Counted from the stretch's first letter, positions 53,089-62,982 are shown. The stretch: 64,000 nucleotides of DNA from Parasphingorhabdus cellanae (GCF_017498565.1 NZ_CP071794.1:3028001-3092000), one strand, 5' to 3'. Numbers and translations: made by a program. The notes: generated by a model not told the origin, from the sequence alone.

Positions 53089-53514
53089 ATGACATTCCAA
53101 TCGAACATCCGCCGCGCATCGAGCTATAAATCGATCCAGAAAAACAGCAATGTCCTGTCAGCCAACCCTTATGATCTGGTGGCCGTACTTTTTGCTGAGT
53201 TGCGCGATAGTCTGGATCTCATGATCGAGAGTGCCCGGCGGAATGACAAGGGCAGAATGTTTGAATGTAGGGCGAAGGCGCTGTCTATTCTGAATGGATT
53301 GGATGAGTCGTTGGATTTTGATGCAGCGGGAGATCTCGCCCAAACATTACATACCATCTACGTAGAGGCTGCGCGGCGTATTCAGGCGGAAATTGATGTA
53401 TCGTTCATTGAACGGGTGGAGTCTGCAAGGGAAATGCTGCACGAAATCGAAAAAGCTTGGATGGCTATCGCACCAGGCGCACAGCAGGTCGATTCACTAC
53501 GCCGGGCAAGCTAA
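53089..53514 (+). CDS. fliS: flagellin export chaperone FliS
   Basis: The 141-residue helical protein has NPYDLVAVLFAELRDSLDLMIESARRNDKGRMFECRAKALSILNGLDESLDF, which corresponds to the FliS core (usually PyxLvxmLydgal). It binds the flagellin C-terminus. Its stop overlaps that of the convergent sigma54 activator gene by three bases. Confidence 0.88.
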   Translation: MTFQSNIRRASSYKSIQKNSNVLSANPYDLVAVLFAELRDSLDLMIESARRNDKGRMFECRAKALSILNGLDESLDFDAAGDLAQTLHTIYVEAARRIQAEIDVSFIERVESAREMLHEIEKAWMAIAPGAQQVDSLRRAS

Positions 53515-54647
53515 AAGCCAGCGGCGAGGGCCATGTCATTTTCAAAATGTTTGTCGATATTATGTTTGCGCATCTTATCAATAAACGTCGTCCGTTTAAT
53601 ATTGATGGATCGCGCCGCTTTTGAGACCACGCCATGCGATGTGTTGAGAGCGTGCAGAATTATCCGGCGCTCTTCACTTTGAAGATGGGCGTTGAGATCC
53701 ACGACATCGGTTGTTTGTTGACCCAGAGCGGAGGATAACATGCCAGAAAATGGGGTCTCCCGGCCGTTATTTGGGAAGCTTCTCGTGAACGGAGCCTCGC
53801 TAGCTGCCGATTGGTTATGGAATGTCGACGACGGCTGCGTATCAACACGGGGGGCGGCTGGAACAATATCAGATTGCACCAAGGCGGCAATGTCACGCGC
53901 CTGAACCAGCTGGCCGGCAAAAAATACCGTCGCACGCTCTACAACATTGCGCAATTCGCGAACGTTACCCGGCCAGTCATAGCTCTGCAGGACGGCATAA
54001 GCCTCTGGCGTGAAAATAGGCGATGGCACATCTTCTGATTGATGCTTCAGGAAATGTTCAACCAAGGCTGGAATATCTTCGGTCCGCTCATGAAGGGCAG
54101 GAACTTCGATAGGAACAACACAAAGCCGATAGAAAAGATCTTCGCGAAAAGAGCCCCGCTGGATTGCTGTGCCCAGATTTTTGTGTGAAGCAGCGATGAC
54201 CCTGACGTCAATCGGGATGTTCTGATTTCCGCCAACACGGTTCACGATGCGCGATTCCAATACGCGGAGCAATTTAACCTGCATGTTGAGCGGCATATCG
54301 CCAATTTCGTCGAGAAAAATGGTGCCGCCATTTGATTGTTCGAACAGGCCAACATGTTGTTTGAAAGCGCCAGTAAAGCTGCCTTTTTCGTGACCAAATA
54401 ATTCGGATTCGATCAATTGCTCCGGCAATGCACCGCAGTTTACAGTGATATTGGGGGCATCTGCCCGCTGTGAAATGGTGTGGATGGCGTCAGCGACAAC
54501 TTCCTTACCGCTGCCGGAAGGACCAGAAATCATAATGGAGGAATTGCAACGCCCCGCAAATTTTACCAGCATGCGCAGTTGTTGCATTTTCGGACTATTG
54601 CCGATCAGCTTGGCTGCTAACAGCGTTTCTACATTTGCGTCGTTCAT
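53511..54647 (-). CDS. second sigma54-dependent activator, FleQ/FlrA-like, without receiver
   Basis: From the ATG at 54647 the protein has 378 residues; a start 12 codons earlier (54683) is possible but has no evident ribosome binding site. The AAA+ domain has Walker A GPSGSGKE, the loop GSFTGA (Ser replacing the usual Ala) and [15 protein letters not shown]. The C-terminus is a Fis-type helix-turn-helix ([35 protein letters not shown]). There is no receiver domain. It is probably a higher-tier flagellar regulator; the order relative to the other activator is inferred. Confidence 0.87.
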   Translation of the reverse strand: MNDANVETLLAAKLIGNSPKMQQLRMLVKFAGRCNSSIMISGPSGSGKEVVADAIHTISQRADAPNITVNCGALPEQLIESELFGHEKGSFTGAFKQHVGLFEQSNGGTIFLDEIGDMPLNMQVKLLRVLESRIVNRVGGNQNIPIDVRVIAASHKNLGTAIQRGSFREDLFYRLCVVPIEVPALHERTEDIPALVEHFLKHQSEDVPSPIFTPEAYAVLQSYDWPGNVRELRNVVERATVFFAGQLVQARDIAALVQSDIVPAAPRVDTQPSSTFHNQSAASEAPFTRSFPNNGRETPFSGMLSSALGQQTTDVVDLNAHLQSEERRIILHALNTSHGVVSKAARSINIKRTTFIDKMRKHNIDKHFENDMALAAGF

Positions 54648-54697
54648 ACAACTACCCAGATGACTAACCACATAATCCGGCACTGCCGGGGAAGCGT

Positions 54698-54725
54698 GGT
54701 TCGGAGATCCCGCAATCTCCGAACC
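54698..54725. promoter_or_regulatory. 11-bp perfect hairpin/palindrome upstream of the second activator gene
   Basis: GGTTCGGAGAT (54698-54708) and ATCTCCGAACC (54715-54725) pair perfectly around a 6-base loop. It lies 15-50 bases before the activator start on the minus strand. It may be an operator, a leader hairpin, or a terminator of the upstream regulator gene. Confidence 0.5.
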
Positions 54726-54829
54726 GTCACCTGGTAAATTCAGAAATGAACAAAGATAGTTAAAGTCGGGTTAACTTCATCAGAAAGCGTGAGAAAGTCT
54801 TTTGAAATCTGTAATTCCGAGGCGCTGCG

Positions 54830-55360
54830 TTATGATTTTTGTGAGCCCAAACTCTGCAGGATCAGGGAGATTTTGTCTTTGCAGAATGTGGACGTGGAAA
54901 TGAATATCATGCGATTATCTGACGGATTAGGAGATTTTTCCAACAACCCTTCTTCCACCATCACATTGATATACCGCATCGCAGTTGTCATCGGAATGCC
55001 CGAACTATGAGCAATGGAGGAAACCGTGATCTTTTCGTCCTTAAGGTCACAAACGTAGATATCCAGGCACATATTCCAGCAGGAATCCGTAAATAATCCG
55101 GCACCCATATTGAGCATGTTAGCTTTTAGCCGGCTCCATCGGAGCATGGTTTCGGCCCGATTAATCAGCTCGGCATTGTCCATTTCATCTGCGGTTGAGC
55201 AGTCATCTTTAGAAATCAAATTGTCAGAAACCGTGATCAACTCACTCAGAGTGTCAACCTTTTTGGCTGCTGCGACGAGAGCATTTTTAATTGCAGCAAT
55301 CTCGACACCGACCTCGTCCATTTTTGCCTGTAATACCCCCGCGATTACGTCACAATACAA
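54830..55360 (-). CDS. winged-helix (MarR-like) regulator with N-terminal coiled coil
   Basis: Residues 1-80 of the 176-residue protein are helical (IAAIKNALVAAAKKVDTLSELITVSDNL). Residues 85-170 form a winged helix: SCWNMCLDIYVCDLKDEKITVSSIAHSSGIPMTTAMRYINVMVEEGLLEKSPNPSDNRMIFIS. The protein of 15739-16080 has the same domain. It is Cys-rich for a bacterial regulator (six Cys), so redox or metal sensing is possible. It lies 147 bases upstream of the sigma54 activator on the same strand and may regulate it. The 235 bases beyond (55361-55595) are AT-rich with nothing recognised. Confidence 0.75.
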   Translation of the reverse strand: MYCDVIAGVLQAKMDEVGVEIAAIKNALVAAAKKVDTLSELITVSDNLISKDDCSTADEMDNAELINRAETMLRWSRLKANMLNMGAGLFTDSCWNMCLDIYVCDLKDEKITVSSIAHSSGIPMTTAMRYINVMVEEGLLEKSPNPSDNRMIFISTSTFCKDKISLILQSLGSQKS

Positions 55361-55595
55361 CTTACCCTGTTGCCACTATTTACACTATTACATTGTTACG
55401 TAAACCTATTCAGCGTTGAATTTGCAACATAATAGGGTTTTGGAATTTGTAATATAATGTAAAAATGCCAGATTGGAGCTTATATATTTGCCAACAATGT
55501 AAACATTGAAATTGAAAATATGAAGGCATCAAAAGGATTAAACCGGCATCTCCCCAAGCCCCACGTTTAGCATCAATCACGTAATGGGATAGGGT

Positions 55596-57404
55596 TTACA
55601 CGGCCTCCAATTGGCGGTCTTCGGCTTGCCGTTTCCACATATCGGCATAAAGCCCTTTCTTGGCCAACAGCATTCGGTGATTGCCACGCTCCGCAATCTG
55701 GCCGTCGTTCAGGACGATAATCTCGTCTGCATAAGTGATGGTTGATAGCCTGTGCGCGATAATCAAAGTCGTCCGCCGTTCGGAAATTTTGCCGAGTGTC
55801 GCCTGAATTTCATCTTCGGTACGACTGTCCAGCGCCGACGTTGCCTCATCCAATATCAGGATTGGCGGGTTTTTAAGCAAAGTTCGGGCAATCGCAACGC
55901 GTTGTTTCTCGCCGCCGGATAGTTTCAGCCCGCGCTCTCCAACCTGCGTCTCATATCCATCCGGCAGCTTGGCGATAAAATCGTCTAGCGCCGCGCCTTG
56001 GGCGGCGGCCTCAATTTCCTCTTGGGTCGCGCCATTACGGCCATAGCCGATATTATAGCCGATCGTATCGTTAAACAGCACACTGTCTTGCGGGACGATG
56101 CCAATGGCTCCGCGCAGGCTGTTCTGGGTAACATTGGATATGTCCTGACCGTCGATCAGGATAGCGCCTGCTTTGGGATCATAGAAACGGAACAATAACC
56201 GCGCGAGGGTCGATTTTCCTGCGCCAGACGGTCCCACAATGGCCAGCGTTCCGTCGGGCGGTACAGTAAAGCTCAGACCTTTGAGTATCTCGCGATCCGT
56301 ATCATAAGCGAAAGCGACATCCTCAAACGCCACGGCTCCAGCGCGCACATGGAGTGTTGCCGCGCCCGGTTTGTCTTTAATCTCCGGATCGGTGTCGATC
56401 AATTTGAACATCGCATCCATGTCAACCAGACCTTGACGGATTGTGCGATAGACCATGCCAAGCAGGTCCAGCGGACGGAATAACTGCATCAGCAGCGCGT
56501 TGACCAGCACCAGGTCGCCAACCGTCAACTGTCCCTGGCTCCAACCGTAGACGCTATAACTCATGGCCCCAAACATCGTCAGATTGGTGATCAGCGATTG
56601 ACCAATATTGAGCATGCCCAGTGAGTTTTCGGATTTCACTGCCGCATTGGCCCAATCCTGCATGGCTCGATTGTAGCGTTCACCCTCGCGGTCTTCGGCG
56701 GTGAAATATTTCACTGTCTCATAATTGAGCAGGGCATCAACGGATCGTCCAATAGCGCGGGTATCCATGTCATTCATTTCCGCACGCAGGGCGTTGCGCC
56801 AGTCAGTCACCTTGCGGGTGAAAAATATATAGATGGCGACCATTGTCATGGTCGCCGCGACCAGACCAAAACCGAATTTCACCTGAAAAATAATTAACAC
56901 AGCGATCAGTTCGATCAGTGTCGGTGCAATATTGAACAACAGAAAATAGAGCATGATATCGATGCTCTTTGTGCCGCGTTCGATGACTTTCGTGATTTCG
57001 CCCGTGCGCCGTCCCAAATGAAAGCGCAGCGACAGTTGGTGCAGGTGAGTAAAAACATTGGTCGCGAGACGCCGCGCGGCTTCCTGACCGACTTTCTCGA
57101 ACACAATATTGCGCAAATTGTCGAACATCACTTGGCCGAAACGCGCCAAGCCATAGGCGGCAACCAGGGCGAACAGCACGGTCAGCGCTGCTTCCGTACC
57201 AGCAGTCATGCCATCAACCACCGCTTTATAAGCGAATGGCATCGAAAGAACCGCCGCCTTTGCGCACAGCACTAACACCCCCGCAATTACAATACGCAGA
57301 CGCAACGTAGGTTCGTCCTTCGGCCACAAGTAAGGCAGAAAGCGCTTCAACGTTGGGATCATCGGTGGGTCGATCTGACCCTTGGTGCTATAGTCTGGCG
57401 GCAT
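55596..57404 (-). CDS. Atm1-type ABC exporter
   Basis: This 602-residue half-transporter has six membrane helices followed by an ATPase domain. The ATPase carries Walker A GPSGAGKST (near residue 394), signature LSGGEKQRVAIARTLLKNPP, and Walker B LILDEATSALDS. The N-terminal part (LKRFLPYLWPKDEP, LSMPFAYKAVVDGMT, RFHLGRRTGEITKVIERGTKSIDIMLYFLLFNIAPTLIEL) is very similar to Novosphingobium NaAtm1 as I recall it. That protein exports glutathione-metal conjugates and relates to mitochondrial Atm1/ABCB7. It stands alone on the minus strand. Substrate by analogy only. Confidence 0.92.
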   Translation of the reverse strand: MPPDYSTKGQIDPPMIPTLKRFLPYLWPKDEPTLRLRIVIAGVLVLCAKAAVLSMPFAYKAVVDGMTAGTEAALTVLFALVAAYGLARFGQVMFDNLRNIVFEKVGQEAARRLATNVFTHLHQLSLRFHLGRRTGEITKVIERGTKSIDIMLYFLLFNIAPTLIELIAVLIIFQVKFGFGLVAATMTMVAIYIFFTRKVTDWRNALRAEMNDMDTRAIGRSVDALLNYETVKYFTAEDREGERYNRAMQDWANAAVKSENSLGMLNIGQSLITNLTMFGAMSYSVYGWSQGQLTVGDLVLVNALLMQLFRPLDLLGMVYRTIRQGLVDMDAMFKLIDTDPEIKDKPGAATLHVRAGAVAFEDVAFAYDTDREILKGLSFTVPPDGTLAIVGPSGAGKSTLARLLFRFYDPKAGAILIDGQDISNVTQNSLRGAIGIVPQDSVLFNDTIGYNIGYGRNGATQEEIEAAAQGAALDDFIAKLPDGYETQVGERGLKLSGGEKQRVAIARTLLKNPPILILDEATSALDSRTEDEIQATLGKISERRTTLIIAHRLSTITYADEIIVLNDGQIAERGNHRMLLAKKGLYADMWKRQAEDRQLEAV

Positions 57405-57458
57405 CCCTCGGATGTAGGGATGCGACGCTTGATTGTCTATGCGCGCCGATGTGCGGCT

Positions 57459-59570
57459 TTAGAAACTCCCGCTGATGGTGAGCCGGTATATTAGACCGAA
57501 TTTGCGGTTCCGGTTTTCTATAAAGCCGATTGGTCCATCACGACGAAGTCTGGTGAATTCGCCAGTGTCTTCATCCAATAGCCCGTAAGCCGTGCGGACA
57601 AAACGCTCTCCGCGATCAAACAAATTGCCGAGATTGGCATTTACCGTGAGGCCAAAGACATCCTTGTGCTCAATGAAAACCCATGAATAGGGTGCGCGCG
57701 TGTCAAAATCCGCTATCTGGTCGAGGCGGATATTGCCGACATCATCAAAATCTTCGATACCCGCGCCCCAGGCCCAGTCCGAATTCGGAATATCGTGACG
57801 CAGAGTGATTTCGTAGCTGTAGATATCGTCTTGCCCGATCCGGCGATTGCGGAAGGTGATCGGATCACGGACACTGCTTTTTGCCGCTTCAACTTCGATA
57901 TCCAGTTTGGCGCCCTGCCAGCCAATCGGGTCGAATAGCAGGGTGGAGACCAGTTCGATGCCAAAGCGATCTGCGCTATCGATATTGCCGCGCGCCTCTG
58001 CCGCCGGGCCGCGCGGAACCGTGTCCACGATATCGCTAATCTTCTCGCCGAATAGCGTAACCGTCGCCGAACCAAACGCACCGAGCTTTTTGGTTGCTTC
58101 CATTTCGGCGCGCCATTTTTGTGGCGGTACCAGATCAGGATTGCCAGCGTCGATCACATCGTTCGAAACTTCTACCGAAGCGATGAAATCAAAAAAGTCG
58201 AGCTGATCCACCTCCCGCGACAATTTGACGCTGAGATCAAAATCATCGACCGGTCTCCATGCCAAAGCGACCGACCCTTTCGGCCGCACGAACGAACGGC
58301 TGAGATCACCCTGGCTGATTTCGCTATACTCACCGCCCAGTGTTGCCTGCAGGGTCAAATTATCCGACAATGGCCGACCATAGGTGGTTATCAACTCCGC
58401 TCGTTTCTCTTCCACTTTGGTATTGGAATTATCCAGATCACCATTGGATAATTGGGCCTCGCTTTCGAGAAAATTATAGGCCCCTTCAAGGCTGAAGCCC
58501 CAGTCGGTACCGCTAGAAGTTTTCCAGCCATATTCGGCGCGCAGAACCGATTCCCCTTCGTCGACAGTTCGATCAAAGGCGCTGATGAGGGTTGGAGTTA
58601 TTCCGTCAGTAAATGTGCGACTGAAAAAATCTTCCGTCGGACTATGCTCCAGCCGTTGCAAACCGATCAGTTTCAACCGTCCGCCGCCGAGATTAAACTC
58701 ATAATCTGCGCTGAACTCTGCATTCCATTCGCGCTCCCGGCCAGTGAACAGTTCAATTATATCTGGCGTGTCGGGCTGCGTGCGCAGCGTGTCGACTCGC
58801 TGGCGAAAATGGTTGAGGCCATATTCGCCGCTGATATTGAATACCGATCCGGCGGTGCTGGTGCGGTTATAAGAGACATTGATGGAGGGTCGGTCGCCGC
58901 GTGTGCGGGCAACTTCGTCCCGCAAGAAAAGCAAGCCGCCTGATCCGTTTGTAATCCGCTCCGGCCCCTGTGCGCCATTGCGAAACGCGTCATTCTCAAC
59001 GGCAATCGTGAAATCGCCGTTGAAAAGCCGACCGCTAATCGACGCTTCGCCAGCAAACCAGTTGTCGCCCGCGCGCCGCCATTGCGGACGCCATTTGAAA
59101 TTGCCGGTAATACCAGTGGTCTCGTCGCTATTGGTAACCAGATTAAGCACCTGACCCGACAGACCGGAAATGCTGAGCGTCGCGCCGTCGACAATTTCAA
59201 CTCTCATTACATTCGCTGCCGAGATACGGCCCAGAACCGTGAAGGCATCATTATTCTTGCCGGCAATCCGGGCCCCGTTGATCAATACATTCTCATCGGC
59301 TTGACCCAGGCCACGGGCTTCATCATCGCCGGTATCGATTATGAAGCCGGGTACTTGCGAGACGATGTCCAAGGCGGTGCGAGGATTGAAGCGGGAAAAT
59401 TGCGACGCATCATAAACCTGACGCCCATTTTCTATCCGTGGTTGCAGATTATTACTGGTCGCGGTTGGGGCGGTCGTTTCGGTTTGCGCAGATGTCGGAG
59501 ATGAGATGGCAATTGATGCGGTCAGCGCAGAAATAGCAGCGCTAACGCGTAACCAGTTGGCTTTGATCAA
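57459..59570 (-). CDS. TonB-dependent outer-membrane receptor
   Basis: The TTG at 59570 is preferred as start because AGGGGGGAT lies just upstream and the product then begins with a signal peptide (LRVSAAISALTASIAISSPTSAQ). An ATG at 59669 would add 33 residues without signal character. The 703-residue protein has a plug domain (FNPRTALDIVSQVPGFIIDTGDDEARG, VLINGARIAGKNND, VEIVDGATLSISGLSGQVLNLV) and a long beta-barrel ending in IYRLTISGSF with a terminal aromatic residue. The ligand is unknown; the neighbours give no siderophore or sugar hint. Confidence 0.87.
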   Translation of the reverse strand: MIKANWLRVSAAISALTASIAISSPTSAQTETTAPTATSNNLQPRIENGRQVYDASQFSRFNPRTALDIVSQVPGFIIDTGDDEARGLGQADENVLINGARIAGKNNDAFTVLGRISAANVMRVEIVDGATLSISGLSGQVLNLVTNSDETTGITGNFKWRPQWRRAGDNWFAGEASISGRLFNGDFTIAVENDAFRNGAQGPERITNGSGGLLFLRDEVARTRGDRPSINVSYNRTSTAGSVFNISGEYGLNHFRQRVDTLRTQPDTPDIIELFTGREREWNAEFSADYEFNLGGGRLKLIGLQRLEHSPTEDFFSRTFTDGITPTLISAFDRTVDEGESVLRAEYGWKTSSGTDWGFSLEGAYNFLESEAQLSNGDLDNSNTKVEEKRAELITTYGRPLSDNLTLQATLGGEYSEISQGDLSRSFVRPKGSVALAWRPVDDFDLSVKLSREVDQLDFFDFIASVEVSNDVIDAGNPDLVPPQKWRAEMEATKKLGAFGSATVTLFGEKISDIVDTVPRGPAAEARGNIDSADRFGIELVSTLLFDPIGWQGAKLDIEVEAAKSSVRDPITFRNRRIGQDDIYSYEITLRHDIPNSDWAWGAGIEDFDDVGNIRLDQIADFDTRAPYSWVFIEHKDVFGLTVNANLGNLFDRGERFVRTAYGLLDEDTGEFTRLRRDGPIGFIENRNRKFGLIYRLTISGSF

Positions 59571-59739
59571 GATAATCCCCCCTAACGGAACTAAATTTAT
59601 GTTTGTTTGGTTCGGTTCTTGCCCGCCTGCTATGACCGGTTGGTTACAGGAGATACCGGCTTTCGACAAACTACATCTGTAGTCGGATCAACAACTTTAC
59701 ACTCCGAATCCGTGATACGGTTATATAAACTATTCTATC

Positions 59740-60009
59740 TTAACGTTTGTTTGAAAATAGGACGTAAGCGCCCGCGCCATTGGCTAAAGTGTATATGCCA
59801 TAAAAGAACACAGCACTGAGCATCCCCATATTCGCGAAGATCAGTGCGGCGGCAAGCATGAAAAACTCTAAGATATAACTGCCATAGGGGCCGAGAAATT
59901 TCGAGAAGCTGCCCCGCGCCTCTGTGATCATCGGATGATTGCTCTCCATCATCGCCTTGTGCATGGCGAAATTACCAACGCCGCAGACAAAGATGATAAA
60001 AACATACAT
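59740..60009 (-). CDS. small integral membrane protein
   Basis: The 89-residue protein has three hydrophobic stretches: VFIIFVCGVGNFAMHKAM, YILEFFMLAAALIFANMGML and FFYGIYTLANGAGAYVLF. A polar loop lies between the first and second. It ends in a basic SNKR. I recognise no family. It lies between the TonB receptor and the divergent SDR gene. Confidence 0.7.
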   Translation of the reverse strand: MYVFIIFVCGVGNFAMHKAMMESNHPMITEARGSFSKFLGPYGSYILEFFMLAAALIFANMGMLSAVFFYGIYTLANGAGAYVLFSNKR

Positions 60010-60114
60010 AAGCTATATATAGGATGTCTCGTCGCTGTTGTCAGGGACCGTGAGCGATATATTCGCGGCGGTGGTTTTCATGTGACAGTATAGGCGGAAA
60101 AAAGGGAGGATTTC

Positions 60115-60927
60115 ATGAAAGTCGATGGCAAGACGGTGGTCATCACGGGCGGTGCGACCGGCATTGGCCTCGCGCTTGGACGCGAGCTTGGAAAATGCGG
60201 TGCGCGGCTGATCCTCTTTGAACCGCGAGCTGGACGGTTGGCGGAAGCGGCTGCCGATCTGACCGCAGATGGCATTGATGCAAAAACGCAATGCGGCGAT
60301 GTGACCGATCCCGATGCTCTGAAGGCGCTGGCCGATTTTGCCTGGGCTGAAAATGGCCGGGCAGACATGTTGATCAACAATGCTGGAATTGGCGGCTCGA
60401 TGAAATCGGTGATCAAGACTGATCCCGAAGAGGCGCGGCGGATATTCGAGGTCAATTTCTGGGGCATGTGGAAAGGCATCTCGGAATTTGGCCGACGGTT
60501 TCTCGCCGAGGAGAAGCCGGCTGCCATCTATTCGGTTGCGTCAGAAAATGCGCTGTTCAATGCCTTCCCATTTGGCGGCGGGGCCTATGTCGCCAGCAAA
60601 CACGCCATTTTCGGCTTGATGGACGTGCTCCGCCGGGAAGCGCCAGAGTGGCTGACCACCGGAGTCATCATTCCCGGTTGGGTGCAATCCGAACTTTCGG
60701 ATTTCAATCGCACAGCGCCAGCGGCCATGGATGTTGGTGCATATGCCGCCATCATCGCGCCGCAGATCGAGGCAGGCGAATATTATGTCGTCAGCCATGG
60801 CTATAATGTCGTGCGCTTTGATGAGCGCTATGACGAGATGAAAGCCGCGTTTGCAGAATATGCACCGCGCGAAGAGGGCGATGACCAATATGATGTACAA
60901 AAATTTGTCGCGAAGATGCAACGCTGA
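60115..60927 (+). CDS. short-chain dehydrogenase/reductase (SDR)
   Basis: The 270-residue protein has the SDR cofactor motif GGATGIG (TGxxxGIG type) at about residues 12-18, the NNAGIG structural motif, and the catalytic YVASK preceded by the active Ser in IYSVASENALFNAFPFGGG. It is an NAD(P)-dependent oxidoreductase; the Arg/Glu pattern near the end of the second strand (FEPRAGRL) would suit NADP. Its stop overlaps the start of the GNAT gene by one base. Substrate unknown. Confidence 0.92.
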   Translation: MKVDGKTVVITGGATGIGLALGRELGKCGARLILFEPRAGRLAEAAADLTADGIDAKTQCGDVTDPDALKALADFAWAENGRADMLINNAGIGGSMKSVIKTDPEEARRIFEVNFWGMWKGISEFGRRFLAEEKPAAIYSVASENALFNAFPFGGGAYVASKHAIFGLMDVLRREAPEWLTTGVIIPGWVQSELSDFNRTAPAAMDVGAYAAIIAPQIEAGEYYVVSHGYNVVRFDERYDEMKAAFAEYAPREEGDDQYDVQKFVAKMQR

Positions 60928-61526
60928 TGAATATTGAGCTTCCCGGTCCTATCAGGCGAGCGGATCCCGGCGATTGGAGAAAAGTTGCCGATATCACCGC
61001 CGAAGCCTTTGCCGAAGACCCAGTTAACAGCTGGCTGTTCGGCAGCCAGACGGCCATCCGCGCTTCCTTTCGGGCGCTAGCAAGGGACATCTATACACGC
61101 GAAGGCTTTTGCCATCTTGCTGGCGACGACGGCGCGACCATGTGGCTCGGCCCCGGCCAAAGCGGCGACATGGGTGCCATCGCCACGGCCCGGTTCGCAC
61201 TTGCGCAGCTGATCCAAGGCAGCATCGGCGGCCTCAAGCGGGCGATGCGCGCAGGTGAGATCATGGCCGCGCATCATCCGCGCGAACCGCATTGCTATCT
61301 GTTTACCATTGGCACGCGGCAATCCGCCCGCGGGAAGGGCCTTGGCAAGACATTACTCGCGCCTGTTCTGCAGGCCTGCGATGCGCAGGCTATTCCCTGC
61401 TATCTGGAGAACAGCAATCCGGACAATCATGGTTTCTATGCGCATCACGGATTCGCGCGGAAAGAGGTTTTTGCTTGCGGAGAGGGTGGTCCGCCTTTGG
61501 AAGCCATGTGGCGGGAACCGCAATAA
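60927..61526 (+). CDS. GNAT-family N-acetyltransferase
   Basis: The 199-residue protein has the GNAT acetyl-CoA binding motif (YLFTIGTRQSARGKGLGKTLLAPVLQACDAQAIPCYLENSNPDNHGFYAHHGF) in its C-terminal half. The N-terminal half begins GPIRRADPGDWRKVADITAEAFAEDP. Coupled translation with the SDR suggests a common substrate or simply a shared operon. The acceptor cannot be guessed. Confidence 0.9.
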   Translation: MNIELPGPIRRADPGDWRKVADITAEAFAEDPVNSWLFGSQTAIRASFRALARDIYTREGFCHLAGDDGATMWLGPGQSGDMGAIATARFALAQLIQGSIGGLKRAMRAGEIMAAHHPREPHCYLFTIGTRQSARGKGLGKTLLAPVLQACDAQAIPCYLENSNPDNHGFYAHHGFARKEVFACGEGGPPLEAMWREPQ

Positions 61527-61539
61527 GCAGCCCCCGCTT

Positions 61540-62457
61540 TTAGAGCGCGGACGCAAGCGCCATGATCACCCCGATTCCGACCAGCATGATACCGGTCAGT
61601 TCGCCGCGGCCAAGCGGCTCCTTCAGATAGAACCGTCCAAAGCCCAGCGTATTTAAAATCTGCGTCTGGCCAACAATCCCGACCAGGGCAACCGGTGCAT
61701 GGGCATAGGCGATGAACCAGCCCGCCGAAGCCGTTGCGGCGAGCACACCCACTTGTGCCGTGACTCGCCAGCGCTTGAGCATCGCGCGAAACTGGTCCGG
61801 TTCGCGGATGGTGACATAGCTGCCCTGCATCAGCGCCTGAAATCCCAGCACCGCAGTCAGGACAATCAATCCAGCATAGGTGCGCTCGACATCGGTAACC
61901 GCATTGGCTGATTGCTTGATAAAGATTGCGGTCAGCGCGAACAGGAAACCGGCGCTGAGACCCGTCAATGCGGCTGGCTGTTTGAGGCCGCGCAGCCATT
62001 GCCACAAACCGCGCGCGCCGCCGTCGATGGAAACGGATAATATGCCCAGGAAAGCCACAGCAATGCCCAGCCATGCCAAGGGCGCGAGAGTTTCGCCAAG
62101 TATCAGCCAGCCGAGAAACGCCACGATCAGGGTTTCTACCTTCATATAGGCCGTGCCGCTGACCAGATTGCGAAAGCCGAAGGACATGATGATGAGGTTT
62201 GTCGCCACCATCTGCGCAAAGCCGGCGGCCCAGGCGAACCACCAGAAGGATGCGTCCAGCGGGGGCAGGGTGCTCCGTCCGGTCGCCGCCATATAGCTGG
62301 CAAGCATGGCGCAGGCGATCGGCCAGCCAAAGAAGAAGCGCGACAGCGCCGCTGCATTGACCGACATTTCGGCGCGGATGCGTTGCTGTACGGCCATCCG
62401 CCAGGCGAGGAACAGCGCGGCCAGCAGAGCGGCAGGTATCCAGATGGGGAAAGTCAA
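61540..62457 (-). CDS. EamA/DMT-superfamily transporter
   Basis: The 305-residue protein has about ten membrane helices in two EamA repeats (first ILGETLAPLAWLGIAVAFLGILSVS, second LGFGRFYLKEPLGRGELTGIMLVGIGVIMALASAL). DMT proteins move amino acids, nucleotides or other metabolites across the inner membrane. It converges on the GNAT gene with 13 bases between stops. Substrate unknown. Confidence 0.87.
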   Translation of the reverse strand: MTFPIWIPAALLAALFLAWRMAVQQRIRAEMSVNAAALSRFFFGWPIACAMLASYMAATGRSTLPPLDASFWWFAWAAGFAQMVATNLIIMSFGFRNLVSGTAYMKVETLIVAFLGWLILGETLAPLAWLGIAVAFLGILSVSIDGGARGLWQWLRGLKQPAALTGLSAGFLFALTAIFIKQSANAVTDVERTYAGLIVLTAVLGFQALMQGSYVTIREPDQFRAMLKRWRVTAQVGVLAATASAGWFIAYAHAPVALVGIVGQTQILNTLGFGRFYLKEPLGRGELTGIMLVGIGVIMALASAL

Positions 62458-62472
62458 AGAGGCCGCAATCGA

Positions 62473-62982
62473 TTAATAGCGGCTAAATGGCCGCGCATCG
62501 ACGGTTTCCTCAAGAAAGTCGAGGATATGATAGATTGTGCCAAAGTCTTCCGGCTTTTTCTTGAGCGACTGGCGAAACATCAAAATGCCAGCGCCCATCA
62601 TGATGGCGGGTATCCCGGTAAACATGATTTTGAACATCAGCGGTGGTCCGTCGAAAAACCACGAGCCGATGCCAATGGCCACAAATGGGATCAGAAATGC
62701 GAACCAGATGACAAAGAATTTCTTGGGATTGCCGCGCTTCATGGTCTTCGCCTCGATCAAGGTCCCGCCATCATGCGCGCGCATCGTGCCCCTGAGTTTG
62801 GGTTCAATCCCGGTCAAGATATGCGGGCGGCCATAGAGCAATGTGATTTCTTCCTCGGTGCCGCCGCCAAAGACATGAAAGTCCTTGCTGTCTTCGCGCT
62901 TTTCCATCTCCGCCTTGAGCTTGGTCGCCAGCGTAATCGGATCTAGCGGGGAGAAGAGTTTGACTTTTCGGTCTGTATTCAT
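62473..62982 (-). CDS. two-helix membrane protein, second of a tandem paralogous pair
   Basis: The start at 62982 lies in an ATGA overlap with the upstream paralogue. The 169-residue protein has KVKLFSPLDPITLATKLKAEMEKR at its start, a polar middle and two membrane helices (FFVIWFAFLIPFVAIGIGSWFF and FKIMFTGIPAIMMGAGILMF). The C-terminus is a helical cytosolic segment (DFGTIYHILDFLEETVDARPFSRY). No family is recognised. The longer reading frame upstream is a shadow of the paralogue. Confidence 0.75.
   Translation of the reverse strand: MNTDRKVKLFSPLDPITLATKLKAEMEKREDSKDFHVFGGGTEEEITLLYGRPHILTGIEPKLRGTMRAHDGGTLIEAKTMKRGNPKKFFVIWFAFLIPFVAIGIGSWFFDGPPLMFKIMFTGIPAIMMGAGILMFRQSLKKKPEDFGTIYHILDFLEETVDARPFSRY

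Noticed and set aside
58452..58943. Plus-strand frames across the TonB receptor
   Set aside because: They oppose a well-supported TonB receptor gene and show no family pattern.
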